64,000 nucleotides of DNA from Wyeomyia smithii (taxonomy: Eukaryota > Arthropoda > Insecta > Diptera > Culicidae). This document shows, piece by piece, positions 46,822 through 57,500 of the stretch (position 1 is its first letter; each line of letters begins with the position of its first letter). A program made the translations under genes and the position numbers. A model generated the notes under the pieces. The model did not search any database and was not told where the DNA came from. It was given only the letters and a program-made list of their open reading frames with translations. The stretch spans positions 159,829,495 through 159,893,494 of the forward strand of contig NC_073694.1 in assembly GCF_029784165.1 (NCBI RefSeq). Direction: 5' to 3'.

Positions 46822-47955
46822 CCATTTGTAAAATTAGGGGGGGGGGCATTGTGCAGCTCGATTCGAGCGATTTTTGCTATTTTTTTTGAGTTCGTCACAT
46901 ACTGCCAGTTTTGCTTTAAGCTCTAAAGAAGCTGTCATTGTCATTTGTCCTTGGGCTCATCTAACCCGCAAAGTTGAAAAAAATACGAAAAATGAAACAT
47001 AACGTCCACCAGCGATCATTTAGTTTTGTTCGAGTTACTTGAAACGAAATGCGCAATGTCACCCCAGGACGTTCGCTGATGCCTTGGAGCAACTAGTTTC
47101 GGCAGAATTATCTATATGTACTGTTGTTGTGTGTGCCTGATTAGCTTCAGTTTAAATATTAACCAAAAGGTTGTGAATTTAATAGAGGTAAACTAAACCA
47201 TTTTTCTAGTCAATTTTTTTTTATATATTTTTCATGTGACGTCACACAACGTTATACCCCCCTCCCCCCTACGTCACGAATCGCCACGATTTTCTTAACC
47301 CCCTCTACTTGACGTACTTTATTGATGTCGCCTAATAAATATTTCTTTGAAAACCCACCGAAATAACAGATATGAATATCGCTCTTTCGGTTATTGTTAT
47401 TGTTATTGTTATGTGTGCCTTCTCATTATCAAAGACAAAAACCATCAGTAATGCTTGTGTTGTGTTGTGTTGATTAAAGTAAGCGTGCACACCCATTAGC
47501 AAAGACAAAAACCGTTTTACAACAACAAGTTAGTAGGCTATAAGCTCACATGGTGGCACATGAGTGTAACGTTTCAAATAAGGACGAAGATTTTTCAGGA
47601 TTTTTGTTTGAAGATGCACATCTGTTTGTCTGTGGACAGTTGGTTCATGGGCGAACTGTCATTGTGGCGATTTCAAGCAGATTTCTACTAGTTTTAGTTC
47701 GTGATTTAGAAATTGGAGGACGATAGAAACTTTTTGAAAATCACGTCTTGCTTAGAAAATGCAGCTATTTTAGATGATATAGAAACTGATATAACTAAAC
47801 AACCAACAACAATTCATGCAAAAAATATTCTTCTAATATACTTCTCAGTTGATTCCTTGTTGAAACCACAAACAAAATCAAACTTACAGGGTTATTCAAG
47901 TAAGGTTACATGATTGTGAAAATTTTATCAGTGCAAACAGAATCAAAACTATTTC
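46822..47955. other. Mixed remnants, C-rich and foldback pieces
   Basis: A G9 run is at 46840. ACGTCACACAACG, CCCCCCTCCCCCCTACGTCAC and CTTGACGTAC at 47238-47330 resemble the C-rich MITE style. From 47600 to 47900 half of the foldback of 50095-50445 is recognisable (TGAAAATCACGTCTTGCTTA, GAAACTGATATAACTAAACA). Confidence 0.4.
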
Positions 47956-48414
47956 CACAGACTAACAGATATAACACGTCGAACAAAAATTCAATGAAAT
48001 CAACGTTTGGATGATTCCAGTACTTTTTTTTTGTTCACACAACATTTATTTGACACGGCACAATACAAATTAATGTTTTACGGAGCCAATTAAATCTAAT
48101 GCCTTATGGTCTAGAATATCTTATAATCTCAAGGCAAATTCTTTACCCTCGCTGCCGACTACGAGCTGTCCAGTACTTTATGTTAGTAACACTAGCACCA
48201 TCTGCTGTCGTGTTCGCGCTGCGTCATGTATTTCGACATCAGCGCCAGCGTAGATGCATGTGTAAAATAGGGAACTACAAAATATGTATGAGATTGCATT
48301 ACAGCGCCCCAGACGACGTTTACGGGTGATGACTGTTATTCGATTGAAAATTTGAAATGAACGTCTTTTTGTGGCGATGGAACTAGGTTCCAATGTTACG
48401 TCTGTTAGTCTGTG
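47956..48414 (-). mobile_element. CACAGAC-family MITE with a retroelement insertion
   Basis: Perfect 7-bp duplication CTATTTC at 47949-47955 and 48415-48421. Ends CACAGACTAACAGATATAAC and GTCTGTTAGTCTGTG. The copy is longer than others because of 48027-48169. Confidence 0.9.
48027..48169 (-). mobile_element. Short 3' end of a non-LTR retrotransposon or SINE
   Basis: A T run on the plus strand (poly-A on the minus) starts the insert, which is 143 bp. CCAGTACTTT is duplicated at 48017-48026 and 48170-48179 and occurs once in other family members. AATAAATG near the tail fits a polyadenylation signal. The source family is not recognised. Confidence 0.75.
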
Positions 48415-49410
48415 CTATTTCCATTTCCGCTTCCTTTCACACGAAAAACCTAAAGTAATCATCAACTTTCGATCGAAGTAAACAATAAAAAAAGCACTGG
48501 CAGCTTTGCAAAACTGAAAAAGTTGCTCAGAGCCCCTCGTTACAATGTGGTAATGAAAAGGTGAGGAGTAATCAACTTGCGACTGAAGCTCAAAGTGAGT
48601 TCACACCCAATGGAACATAGAAAGGTAAGGAGATGATTTGAGTCTCAGGTTTAAAGGATCCCTATTTTGTCAACATTGATGACGTAAAAGTTCAGAAACA
48701 ATGTCCATGTTCTCACAAGGTATGACAGTTTACAACAGAAAAAAACCTTTCTCTGTCAATGAACAATGCGGAATACAACTTTAAATGGCATTTATTTGTT
48801 TTTGAAGTTCTACGTCACAACCCAAAAGCACGTGGTTTTTGCCTATTTTTCGCTACTAATACAGACAAGTGTCTTCTTCTTCCTCACCAATTTATACCTC
48901 ATTGCTTCACGGCTACGCTCGCTTACACGCTTTCTTATATTACCATAAACTGATTAAGATGTCACTCATTTTTGTTGAAAGTGGAGATACCCTAATCTGA
49001 GTACTTTTACGGTTACTCACTTTTGAGTGAAGCTTCCATACGTCAAAAACTGAGTGAAACCTACTCTACTTTTGCAAACCAGAAATTTATGTAAATGAGT
49101 AGAAGCTACCCAGTTTGAGTAAAATGATAAAATTTGATGTTTATTTTTATAAATTTGACTCTATAGAAAAATAATTTTAAAATAGTCTTCTGTTTCATTT
49201 ATGAAATTATTGTGAAATATTGTTATATATTGTTTTGTAGTAACAATATATCAGAATTGGTTACGTATGAAAATATATCCATTTTAATTTTTGTGTATAT
49301 GGATTTTAGTAATATTACTATTTGTGATTTGTTATAATACATCATAACAAATATATTATAACAATCATAACAAAATCTAATTGGGATAATTTTTAAATTG
49401 ATGATAAGCT
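48415..49410. other. Unassigned DNA, part with ACTCA words
   Basis: The stretch 48958-49135 has GTTACTCACTTTTGAGTG and AACTGAGTGAAACCTACTC type words in both orientations. The remainder is AT-rich and without a recognisable gene. Confidence 0.35.
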
Positions 49411-49591
49411 ATGTCGAATTCAACCCTGCTCACCGAGCGAGTTTGCGTTTGGTTAACTGTCACAAAGATTGCGTTCTGCCCCCACTTTTCTACCGACGCC
49501 AATGAAATACATTCATGTTCGCTCTTGCAGCAGAGCACACATTCGCACAATCGCACGCAGTACTCTTTTCTCCGTCGTCTGTCGTCGTCAC
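49411..49591 (+). promoter_or_regulatory. Probable original promoter and leader of NELF-A, now displaced
   Basis: This more G+C-rich segment ends GTCGTCAC, the base string that also lies 15 to 22 bp before the NELF-A start codon. Removing the hAT-like element 49592-54507 would put it directly upstream of the gene. No TATA box is seen. Its promoter role is inference from position. Confidence 0.45.
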
Positions 49592-49922
49592 TAGCAATGG
49601 GCGATCTTTAAAAAAAAATCGATTCTCCTGAATCGATTAATCAAAATAAATAAATTCGATTCATAAGAAAATCGAGGCTGGAAAATCGATTCAACAAAAA
49701 ATCGATTTTTGTTCGGTATAAGCTTTTTACGACCTTTTTTGGTTATATTTATGGAGATTTTGTTTTGTTTGCGTTTTCTGGTGTATCAATCATGTTCAAC
49801 GAGTTTTCGTTCACAACATCTACTAACGATATGGCTTTTTTAGTTTATTGCCATCTTCTTTTACCGCGTGTACTCTTTTGGCGGTTTTTTTCTTCTAAGA
49901 GTTTTCGTTGTCGCTCATCCCA

Positions 49923-50064
49923 TAGACCATTTCACGAGACGTTTGTGAACTTGATTCATAAACGAAATTTTGACAGAAAGTTTGGAACCGCTGACATAAT
50001 GCACGTGAAAGCATCATCAACGTCAGCAGGATCCGTGACACCTGTGAGTTCGTGAAATGGTCTA
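49923..50064 (+). mobile_element. TAGACCATT MITE, copy 3
   Basis: Ends TAGACCATTTCACGAGACG and CGTGAAATGGTCTA; 142 bp, same orientation as copy 2. Confidence 0.75.
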
Positions 50065-50094
50065 TTGTTTCGGATGCACTAAGAGCAATCCAAA

Positions 50095-50445
50095 CCTGTA
50101 TAATTGGGTTGTTTAGCTATTCACGGATTTCCGATTTTTATATATCATCCAAAAGAGTGTAACTTTCTAAGTAAAACGTGATTTTTCAAAACTTTATATC
50201 ATTTTCCTTCGGTTTTTAAGAAAAAAACAAAAGCTCTAAATCGCTACAATGACAGTTGGTAGTTGGGCGATCGGTCATTGTAGCGGTTTCGAGCAAATTT
50301 CAAGCAGTTTCAAATCGTGATTTAAAAAGCGAAGGACAATGATATATTTTTTTAAATCACGTTTTACTTAGAAAATTCAGATCTTTCAGATGATAGAAAA
50401 AACTTATATAGCTGAACAACCCAATTCATAAAAAAATCGGAACAT
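50095..50445. mobile_element. Foldback element
   Basis: The arm TTGGGTTGTTTAGCTATTC...AGTAAAACGTGATTTTTCAA (50105-50200) is mirrored by TTTAAATCACGTTTTACTTA...AGCTGAACAACCCAATTC (50350-50430). Its centre has GACAGTTGG/GTCATTGTAGCG words. Confidence 0.65.
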
Positions 50446-50919
50446 CCGCAGCACAAACTCAAATAAACAAAAATGGCGAGCGCGATACCATGCAGAACAG
50501 AATGCAGCACGGCATATGCACGAACATTTAATTCATCTTTTGCAAGATTTGAGTTAACGAGTACCCCGCTACTCATAGTTGAAAAATAAGCGCATATGCC
50601 TTTTCTACCAAAATAAAAATATTGGTGCTTGATAGTAAACACCCATAACGATAGTAAACAACGTCCCTACGGAAGCCAATTTTCAAAAAGTGCACTTGCA
50701 GAGGTAGCAAATATGAAATAATGTTGGCTAATATCCAAAATGGTAAATTCAATATCCAATGCAATGCAAAATTTCAGCTCAATCGGAATTTAGGAGTATT
50801 TGGTCTAAATTTCACTTTCTCGACTTCTGAATAAAAGAACAGTTTGTACTCGCAAAACTTTTCCTTATTACTTTAGAAGCAATAGCGCAAAATTGCCTCT
50901 TGGGTAACAAACCTATTAC
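50446..50919. other. Interior of the composite, unassigned
   Basis: AT-rich, no repeat partner in the window and no protein recognised. Confidence 0.3.
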
Positions 50920-51224
50920 CACAGACTAACAGACGTAACACTGGAACCTAGCTCCATCGTCACAAAAAACGTTCAATTCAAATTGTCAATCAAATAACAG
51001 TTATCGCGCGAAAACGTCGTCTGGGGCGCTGTCATGCAATCTCATACATATTTTGTAGTTTCCCATTTGACACATGCAGTAACGCTGGCGCTGATGTCGA
51101 AATACATGACGCAGCGCGAACACGACAGCAGATGGTGCTAGTGTTACTAACGTAAAGTACTGGAATCATCCAAACGATGATTTTATTGAAAATTTGTCCG
51201 AAGTGTTATGTCTGTTAGTCTGTG
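50920..51224 (+). mobile_element. CACAGAC-family MITE, reference copy
   Basis: 305 bp from CACAGACTAACAGACGTAAC to TGTCTGTTAGTCTGTG. CTATTAC flanks it exactly (50913-50919 and 51225-51231). This copy shows the family in full: 22-bp imperfect terminal repeats and an internal TGTCGAAATACATGACGCAG segment. Confidence 0.9.
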
Positions 51225-51231
51225 CTATTAC

Positions 51232-52404
51232 TTTAAAGGCTATAAAATTCTTCCCCAGTCAAGTAACAACACATACTGACATAAATTTAGCACGTGTTAC
51301 GGGAGTACGACTATCTAATAATGATCGTTTCAACCACATGCAAGATTTTTTCTGTCGAAAACTGCTTACTTTCCATCTCAAGCAAAAAAAAAATCACACA
51401 CCGTCGCATATGTTGCACATGTTACAAGTTTCTTCAATCTCCAATTCATCCGGTGTGCGTGTATTAGTTCGCATACGGAGTAGAGAAAAAATATGATAAG
51501 AGCTGCCAAGCAGCATTTTCCCCGTCATAGAGTATGCAAACGTTGATGATTTCAAAGACTTGAAATGCGTCTTTAAATGACATCACGATCTGTAAACTGC
51601 GTTAGAGAAAAACAAAAACATTCGCTTTCCTGCAAGATATCTAAAACACATACTCATTGGTTCATGGAAACTCATTTGCACCTGTTTGAAAATACAATAC
51701 TCGTGCCTATCCAGACAATATTCGCAACTTCGGCAACTCTGGTCAGACAGTATTACATATTTCCATTTCATGTAAACACTGGGGGACGAAACGAAAGTGT
51801 TTCTAATTAGACATTTGAGGTTGACGGGTGAGATTCCCATTATGTGTGGATGAAGGGAAGCAAAAATGAATCTGATCGTTGCATCAATACAAATGCAGCG
51901 AGTGAAGTCTTGCTAACACATGCATTGCGGTGGGTGCTTGGCTGTATGTTCTCCTCCAGAAACACATACAAGCGTGTGGCCGTCATAATTTTTATTACTT
52001 TTTGTTTGTTACTATTTGTGTATAATGCGCAGTCATAAGACACAATAAGTAATAAAAAATTGCCCTAAAGTAATAAAATGTTCCCCGTTTGCGTTGGGTG
52101 TAATAGTTTTTTTTGATGCCAAAAGTCTTATGCCTTGTTCACACTATAGCAGATATCACGTGATATCGCGTATCTTGAAACATACATAAATCTAGTTTTA
52201 ACGGAAAATTTGGAGTATGGGATTTGAAATCAAGATGAGCCATATTACATCATGTGAACGGGTTATTAGAAATACATAGAACGTCGAGGTCGGATGTTAT
52301 CCAAAAAATCGAAATTTTGCTAACTGTGAACATTGAACACTACTTCTAAATAAAACTGTCAAAGTCCATTGCCACCCCAATCTACACCAATCAGTTAGTA
52401 ATGA
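51232..52404. other. Interior of the composite, unassigned, with a GTTCACACT MITE half
   Basis: At 52133-52170 CCTTGTTCACACTATAGCAG and ATATCACGTGATATCGCG look like one end of another MITE. The rest shows no protein I know. Confidence 0.35.
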
Positions 52405-52590
52405 TTGTATACAATTCGGTTTATTCGCGTTGAAAGAGATTTCGAAGGCTGTTCGCACCTACGTGAACTCTCGTATGTAATTGTCAAAATGTGCGTGATG
52501 ACAAAAGCAAAAATATTTACTTCTTTCTTTTTCGCACGCAGAAACCAAACAAATATCAGCAACACCGTCAACGCCAATATATGTCAAACT
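52405..52590 (+). repeat. Dispersed module, second copy
   Basis: Same as 9120-9300 in reverse, e.g. GGCTGTTCGCACCTACGTGA and ACATTTTGACAATTACATAC in complement. Confidence 0.65.
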
Positions 52591-52669
52591 TTCGAGGCGG
52601 TCTTGTGGTCGGTAATATATATTCAGTTCGAGGTGCAAACTTATCTCGTCGTTCTTTTCATCCTCGCTA

Positions 52670-53402
52670 CACACTAAATTTTTATTGCTGGAAACCAGCA
52701 AAATTTTACTGATATTCTACATGCTGGAAAATCAGCTATGATATCAGCAAACCTTCTCGCTGAAACGATCAGCAAATCGAAACGTCAAATTTTTGACACC
52801 ATTTTGCTGAAAATCAGTTGTTTAAATACATTGCTGCCTGTTCAGCATTTGAGCATTTGACATGAATTTGCTGATGTATCTCAGCAAAAGTTAGACAACA
52901 CACAGAACGTTCTTTTGTTTTTTGTTATTTTACTAAAACAAATGTTCTACATTGCGAATATTTATTTTAAAGTTATCTGACTTTAAATCTAAATTATCGA
53001 TATGAACTTATAAATGTCTTTGTAGCCCATCGACATAACCATAACCTATATTGCCCATATTCCCAAACTCCTAGAAAAGACTGAAAATTAACTTATCACA
53101 CATATTCTTTATATCACAATTATTCTATTTAAGCGCATGCAATGCTTTTTTAAGTTCCGCATCCATGGTTCATACGCTTATAAGCTCATTTTTTTTTCTC
53201 TATAGTTTTGTTAACTTTTTACGTACAAAATGGCGATTGTTCTGACAGTTTGACGGATGAAGTTGCCAGAAATTCAGCAATTACCAGCAATTTGCTGATT
53301 TCCGGCAAACAGAATTCTGAATACTGATAATCAGCAAGAATATTTTTACTGATTTTTTTCAGTATTATTTTTTGCTGAAAATTCTTTTCAGATTTTGGTG
53401 TG
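52670..53402 (-). mobile_element. CAGCAAA-family element, copy 2, TA duplication
   Basis: 733 bp, ends CACACTAAATTTTTATTGC and AGATTTTGGTGTG, TA on both sides (52668-52669 and 53403-53404). CAGCAAA/TTTGCTG words fill the outer parts. It has landed on the first two bases of the hAT-like MITE that follows. Confidence 0.75.
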
Positions 53403-53765
53403 TAGGGATGGGCGAACGGCTCACGAGCCGTTCATATGAACCGGTTCTTAGAAAAGAGCGAAAGAACGAACAGCTCACGAAAAAGAACCACGGTTCTTTG
53501 GGCGCAGCAGAACTGTTTGGTTCGCGTGAACCCGAAGTTTACCAAGACAACACGAGCCGTTCATATGAACCGGTTCTTAGAAAAGAGCGAAAGAACGAAC
53601 AGCTCACGAAAAAGAACCACGGTTCTTTGGGCGCAGCAGAACTGTTTGGTTCGCGTGAACCCGAAGTTTACCGAGACAACACGAACTGTCAACGCTCGTG
53701 AATCATTGTGAACCATGAATCAGTTCAGAGCCGCTCTTGCAAAAGAGCCGTTTCACCCACCCCTA
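53403..53765. mobile_element. hAT-like MITE with a 129-bp tandem duplication
   Basis: Ends TAGGGATGGGCGAACGGCTC and GAGCCGTTTCACCCACCCCTA. The segment from 53423 (ACGAGCCGTTCATATG) is repeated at 53552 with one changed base in the compared part. Flanks ATCCTCGC (52660-52667, before the CAGCAAA element) and ATCCTTGA (53766-53773) share six of eight bases. Confidence 0.75.
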
Positions 53766-54400
53766 ATCCTTGATATATATTTTACAACGCATGCGTATTA
53801 GCCAAATTGCATACGGGTTTGTCTATTGATGTCGCGTTTACAAAGGCAAAAAAATGGTTACTGCGTTAAAAATACTGGAGGGACTCAATTTGGCTGCGGA
53901 TTGCTCTTTTTCAGCTCGACGACAAGGTTATCCAGCTTCCCTGACCTACAGAAAACGTCAAAATGGGCAGCGTGCCCTATCCGCCATTACCGTTCGTGGA
54001 AAGCTGGATATTCTGGAACCTTGTGGGGGTGGTGACATACTCATGAAAAAAGTTGTCATGGACGTAGACAATTGTTTGAACCAGCAAAAACATTTGAAAT
54101 GCGTTTTCCTCGGTTTCATGTCTATTGAACTTTAGCCCATTCTTCAACTATGGTCATCCCGGTAAAAAATTGACACATTTTTCAGATCAGTGTCCGAGTT
54201 CCGAGCACACACTTCTTCGGAGAAGAAAAAAATTTTGTATACTATCAATGAAGAAACTTTCTTCTCTTCAAAACAAAGTGTTCTCGGAATTCGGCCGCAG
54301 ATTACGTTAGCAACAATAAATGCAATCACTATTGTCTTCAATCCGTTTTGCACACATTTATTTTTTAGGCGAAAAAACAAAACGATCTTGCCATCCAAAG
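53766..54400. other. Interior of the composite with a 93-codon open frame
   Basis: The plus-strand ORF at 53854-54135 (MVTALKILEGLNLAADCSFS, later DILEPCGGGDILMKKVVMDV) has a protein-like composition but is not recognised. It could be a captured exon or transposase remnant. Confidence 0.25.
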
Positions 54401-54529
54401 GATCGATTCAGTAGAAGATCGCGCGCAGAGAAATCGATTCAAAAAATCGATGAATCGGCCCGAAAAGATCGATTTTGTGAAAATCGGATCGATTTTGCCC
54501 ATTGCTAGTCGTCACAGTTTTTATTCAAG

Positions 54530-57500
54530 ATGGCGAACGTGCGGGATAGCGACATTTCTCTGTGGCTACACAATAAGCTTGGTACGTCGAACGACTCGTG
54601 GATTAGCGGTTCTATCATATCACAGCTGAATAAGGAAGTTCTGCGGAACATCAAGGAGTGTTTTCCGGATCTGCAGACACAGGTGAAGCTGAAACTGCTG
54701 CTAAGTTTCTTCCATATTCCGCGGAGGATAGTCGAAGAGGTAAGCAAAAAGTAGGGCTACTTCAGCCAGAAAACCGCACTGGTGTGCAGGCAAACGGACG
54801 GGACAAACGTCCGATCGATGTAGTGGTAAGCGGTGGTTTGGTGATATGCGTGAATGGGATGGATGAGCGAACCGCCAGTACATGGCACAGAACGGGACAG
54901 CGACTAACCGGAGAGCACCGAATGTTTTGTTATGGCATTTTTACCGATTGTTTTTGCGCAAATTTGTTTTCCGATGGCAGCCACAAAATTGCATCTGTGG
55001 TTTGTTTTGTTTATTTCTTCTGTAAACGTATTCTAATGTTTTCTTGATTCATGTTGTTAGAATTTGATATGGAGAGTCATGATTTCTTTTTTGTTTATTG
55101 TAGTGGAAAACAGAGCTCGAAGAAGTGATCGAAGTTGCAGGCCTTGATTCAGAACTATGGGTATCTATGGTGGCGGAAACCATCAAAACCCTTCCGACGA
55201 CTGGATCGTTGAACACGGAAATCTCCGATTACGAAGAAACGCGGCCAATCTTTACCGACATGGTGAACGAATTGCGCCGATTAGTGGTAAAAAATGCCGA
55301 CCTGGGACTCTTGCCGCTCGAATGCCAATATCTCAACAAATCGGCCCTTGTGTCAGTGGTAGGGCAGCAATCGACCCCAGTTAAGCATTTCACACTGAAG
55401 CGGAAACCGAAGAGTGCAAACTTACGGGCAGAGTTGTTACAAAAATCATCCGATGCACAAAGTTGTCTGAAGAAAATTTCCGCACCGACAGTGCCTTTGA
55501 GATCGCGAGGAATTCCACGCAAAATGACTGATACAACACCACTGAAAGGTATTCCCTCGCGGGTTCCAACTGGCGGTTTCCGTTCACCACCTTCATCTCA
55601 AGGACAAAACAGACCTAGCCTCAGTCGAACTCCAGCTGGTCGAAAAGAAGGTGGAGTTAAGCTGCTTGAAATAGGAGAGCAACCACTCGGTTATGCTGCT
55701 GCTAAGAAGCGGAAACGGGAACAGGAGCGAGAAGAACAACAGAAAAAAGCCGCGGAACAAGCAACCGCGCAGGCCAACCAGGATATCAAACCAATCATTA
55801 TTACTCCTACGACACCTACTGCTACGACTACAACACCCGATTATGCAGCTGGATTGACTGCTAGTACGGTTTACAGCCAACCTGCGACACCGATGCCAAC
55901 GGCTACTGTAAAAGACACTGTAGGAAATAGTACTGTCCAACAGCAGTCTCTTCAAGCTCAGCAACAACCACCTCAGCAGTTAGATATGAAACAGGAAATG
56001 AAGCAAGAGATCAAACAGGAACCAATTTTAAGCAGTTCGGTTCAGTCCATTCCCATTGTTTCATCTACTCCTCTCCTGCAGACGACAGTGCCTCCGGTGC
56101 CACCTTTAGCGTACACGACGCCTCAAGCGCAAAAGATCACCATTAAAACCGAATCAAATATGTCTCCTGCTCCAATATCGATCTCCAATCCTCCGTCATT
56201 GGTTCGAACTGTAACGCTTCCTGCAACAACGCAGATTAAAACGCAGTCCCATCAACAGCAGCAACTTCCTACCGTTCCAAGTACAGTACAAATGATGCAA
56301 CAGCAGAACCTGACTGGCAGTTCGATAGGAACGAAATCCCCAAAAATCGAGATAATCTCGTCAAAGACTATACAACCTGGAACAATTCAAACGTCAATCC
56401 CAAAGTCAACCACTATTATCAATCAAGGTGGAAATATTCTATTTACTACTAAGCAGGTTCAGCCGAACACGACGGTAGCCGCTGCCGGATCAACCATCAT
56501 CCAGCAGAAGCCAGCCCTTCAGTCATACGTTCTGAATACGTCTCCACCCGGCAAGCAAATCAACATCCAAAGAATAGTGACAAATGCTAATGCATCTGTT
56601 AATCCTACGCTTACAACCACCATCTCACGTGCTCAGCATCAGCAGCAGTTACTGCAGGCCCAGAAGCTGCTTCAAACTCAGCAACAACAGCAGCAGCTGC
56701 AACAACAAATACAGCAACCCAATACACCCACTCGAATTGTTCAAATTAAAACGGCCCCAACAGTTTCCCTGAGTAACAACCAGCTGTTACAAAACATTCC
56801 TCCGCTTATCTCAACCCAGCATCCTGGGTCTGGAGCGCAGCCAACCATTCTCAATATTCAAACTATCCAGCAACAGCAGCAACAACAACAACAGCAACAA
56901 CAGGTTCAAATTCAACAACAACCGACGACGCCGCAGAAACGAACCATTACTATTACGGCCCAGAACCCTCAAACTAACAGCAACAGTATGAATGCCACTT
57001 CAGTGGCGCAAATTCTGCAACAGCAGCAATATCAACAGCAAAACCAGCAAACCATACAAACTACTTCTATCATAACAGGAACCACCCAACAGCCAAAATA
57101 TGCTCAAGTGGTGATGTCTCCGAATGTGAAAGGAAAAACCATTTTCCTCACCAACTCAGCCAACATCCCGAACGTGTTGAACCAGAAAGGAGTCCTTCTT
57201 CGTACGGTGGATCCATCTGGTAACACGGTTTACCAACAAATCCCACTTCAAAATATGTCCGGTTTAGGAGGTGCAACAATTCTCACCAGTGGAGGCCCGC
57301 CCGGATTAGTTAAGTCAGAACCGGACACGAAAACTCAATTGAGTCAAATTCCAGCGCTTGTTCCGACTAGTTCACTACATCAAAACATCCCAGCCCTAAC
57401 ACCGGTCGTAATTCAGCAGTCTCAGCAGCAGCAACAACCACAGCAGACGACCACAATCCCTGCTCTGATAACCAACATTTCCCAGCAGCAAGCACAGCAA

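Larger units (their letters stand above)
49592..54507. mobile_element. hAT-bounded composite, 4.9 kb, in the NELF-A leader
   Basis: Left end TAGCAATGGGCGATC, right end GATTTTGCCCATTGCTA, both followed inward by many ATCGATT words (49618-49710 and 54402-54495). The 8-bp duplication GTCGTCAC is perfect (49584-49591 and 54508-54515). No transposase is found; the inside holds at least six other repeats. The perfect duplication suggests a fairly recent event, though the nested insertions must be younger still or carried along. Confidence 0.8.

Noticed and set aside
55593..55967. Minus-strand ORFs opposite NELF-A, including Leu-rich ones at 57636-57866 and 57923-58366
   Set aside because: They are antisense shadows of Gln-rich coding sequence.
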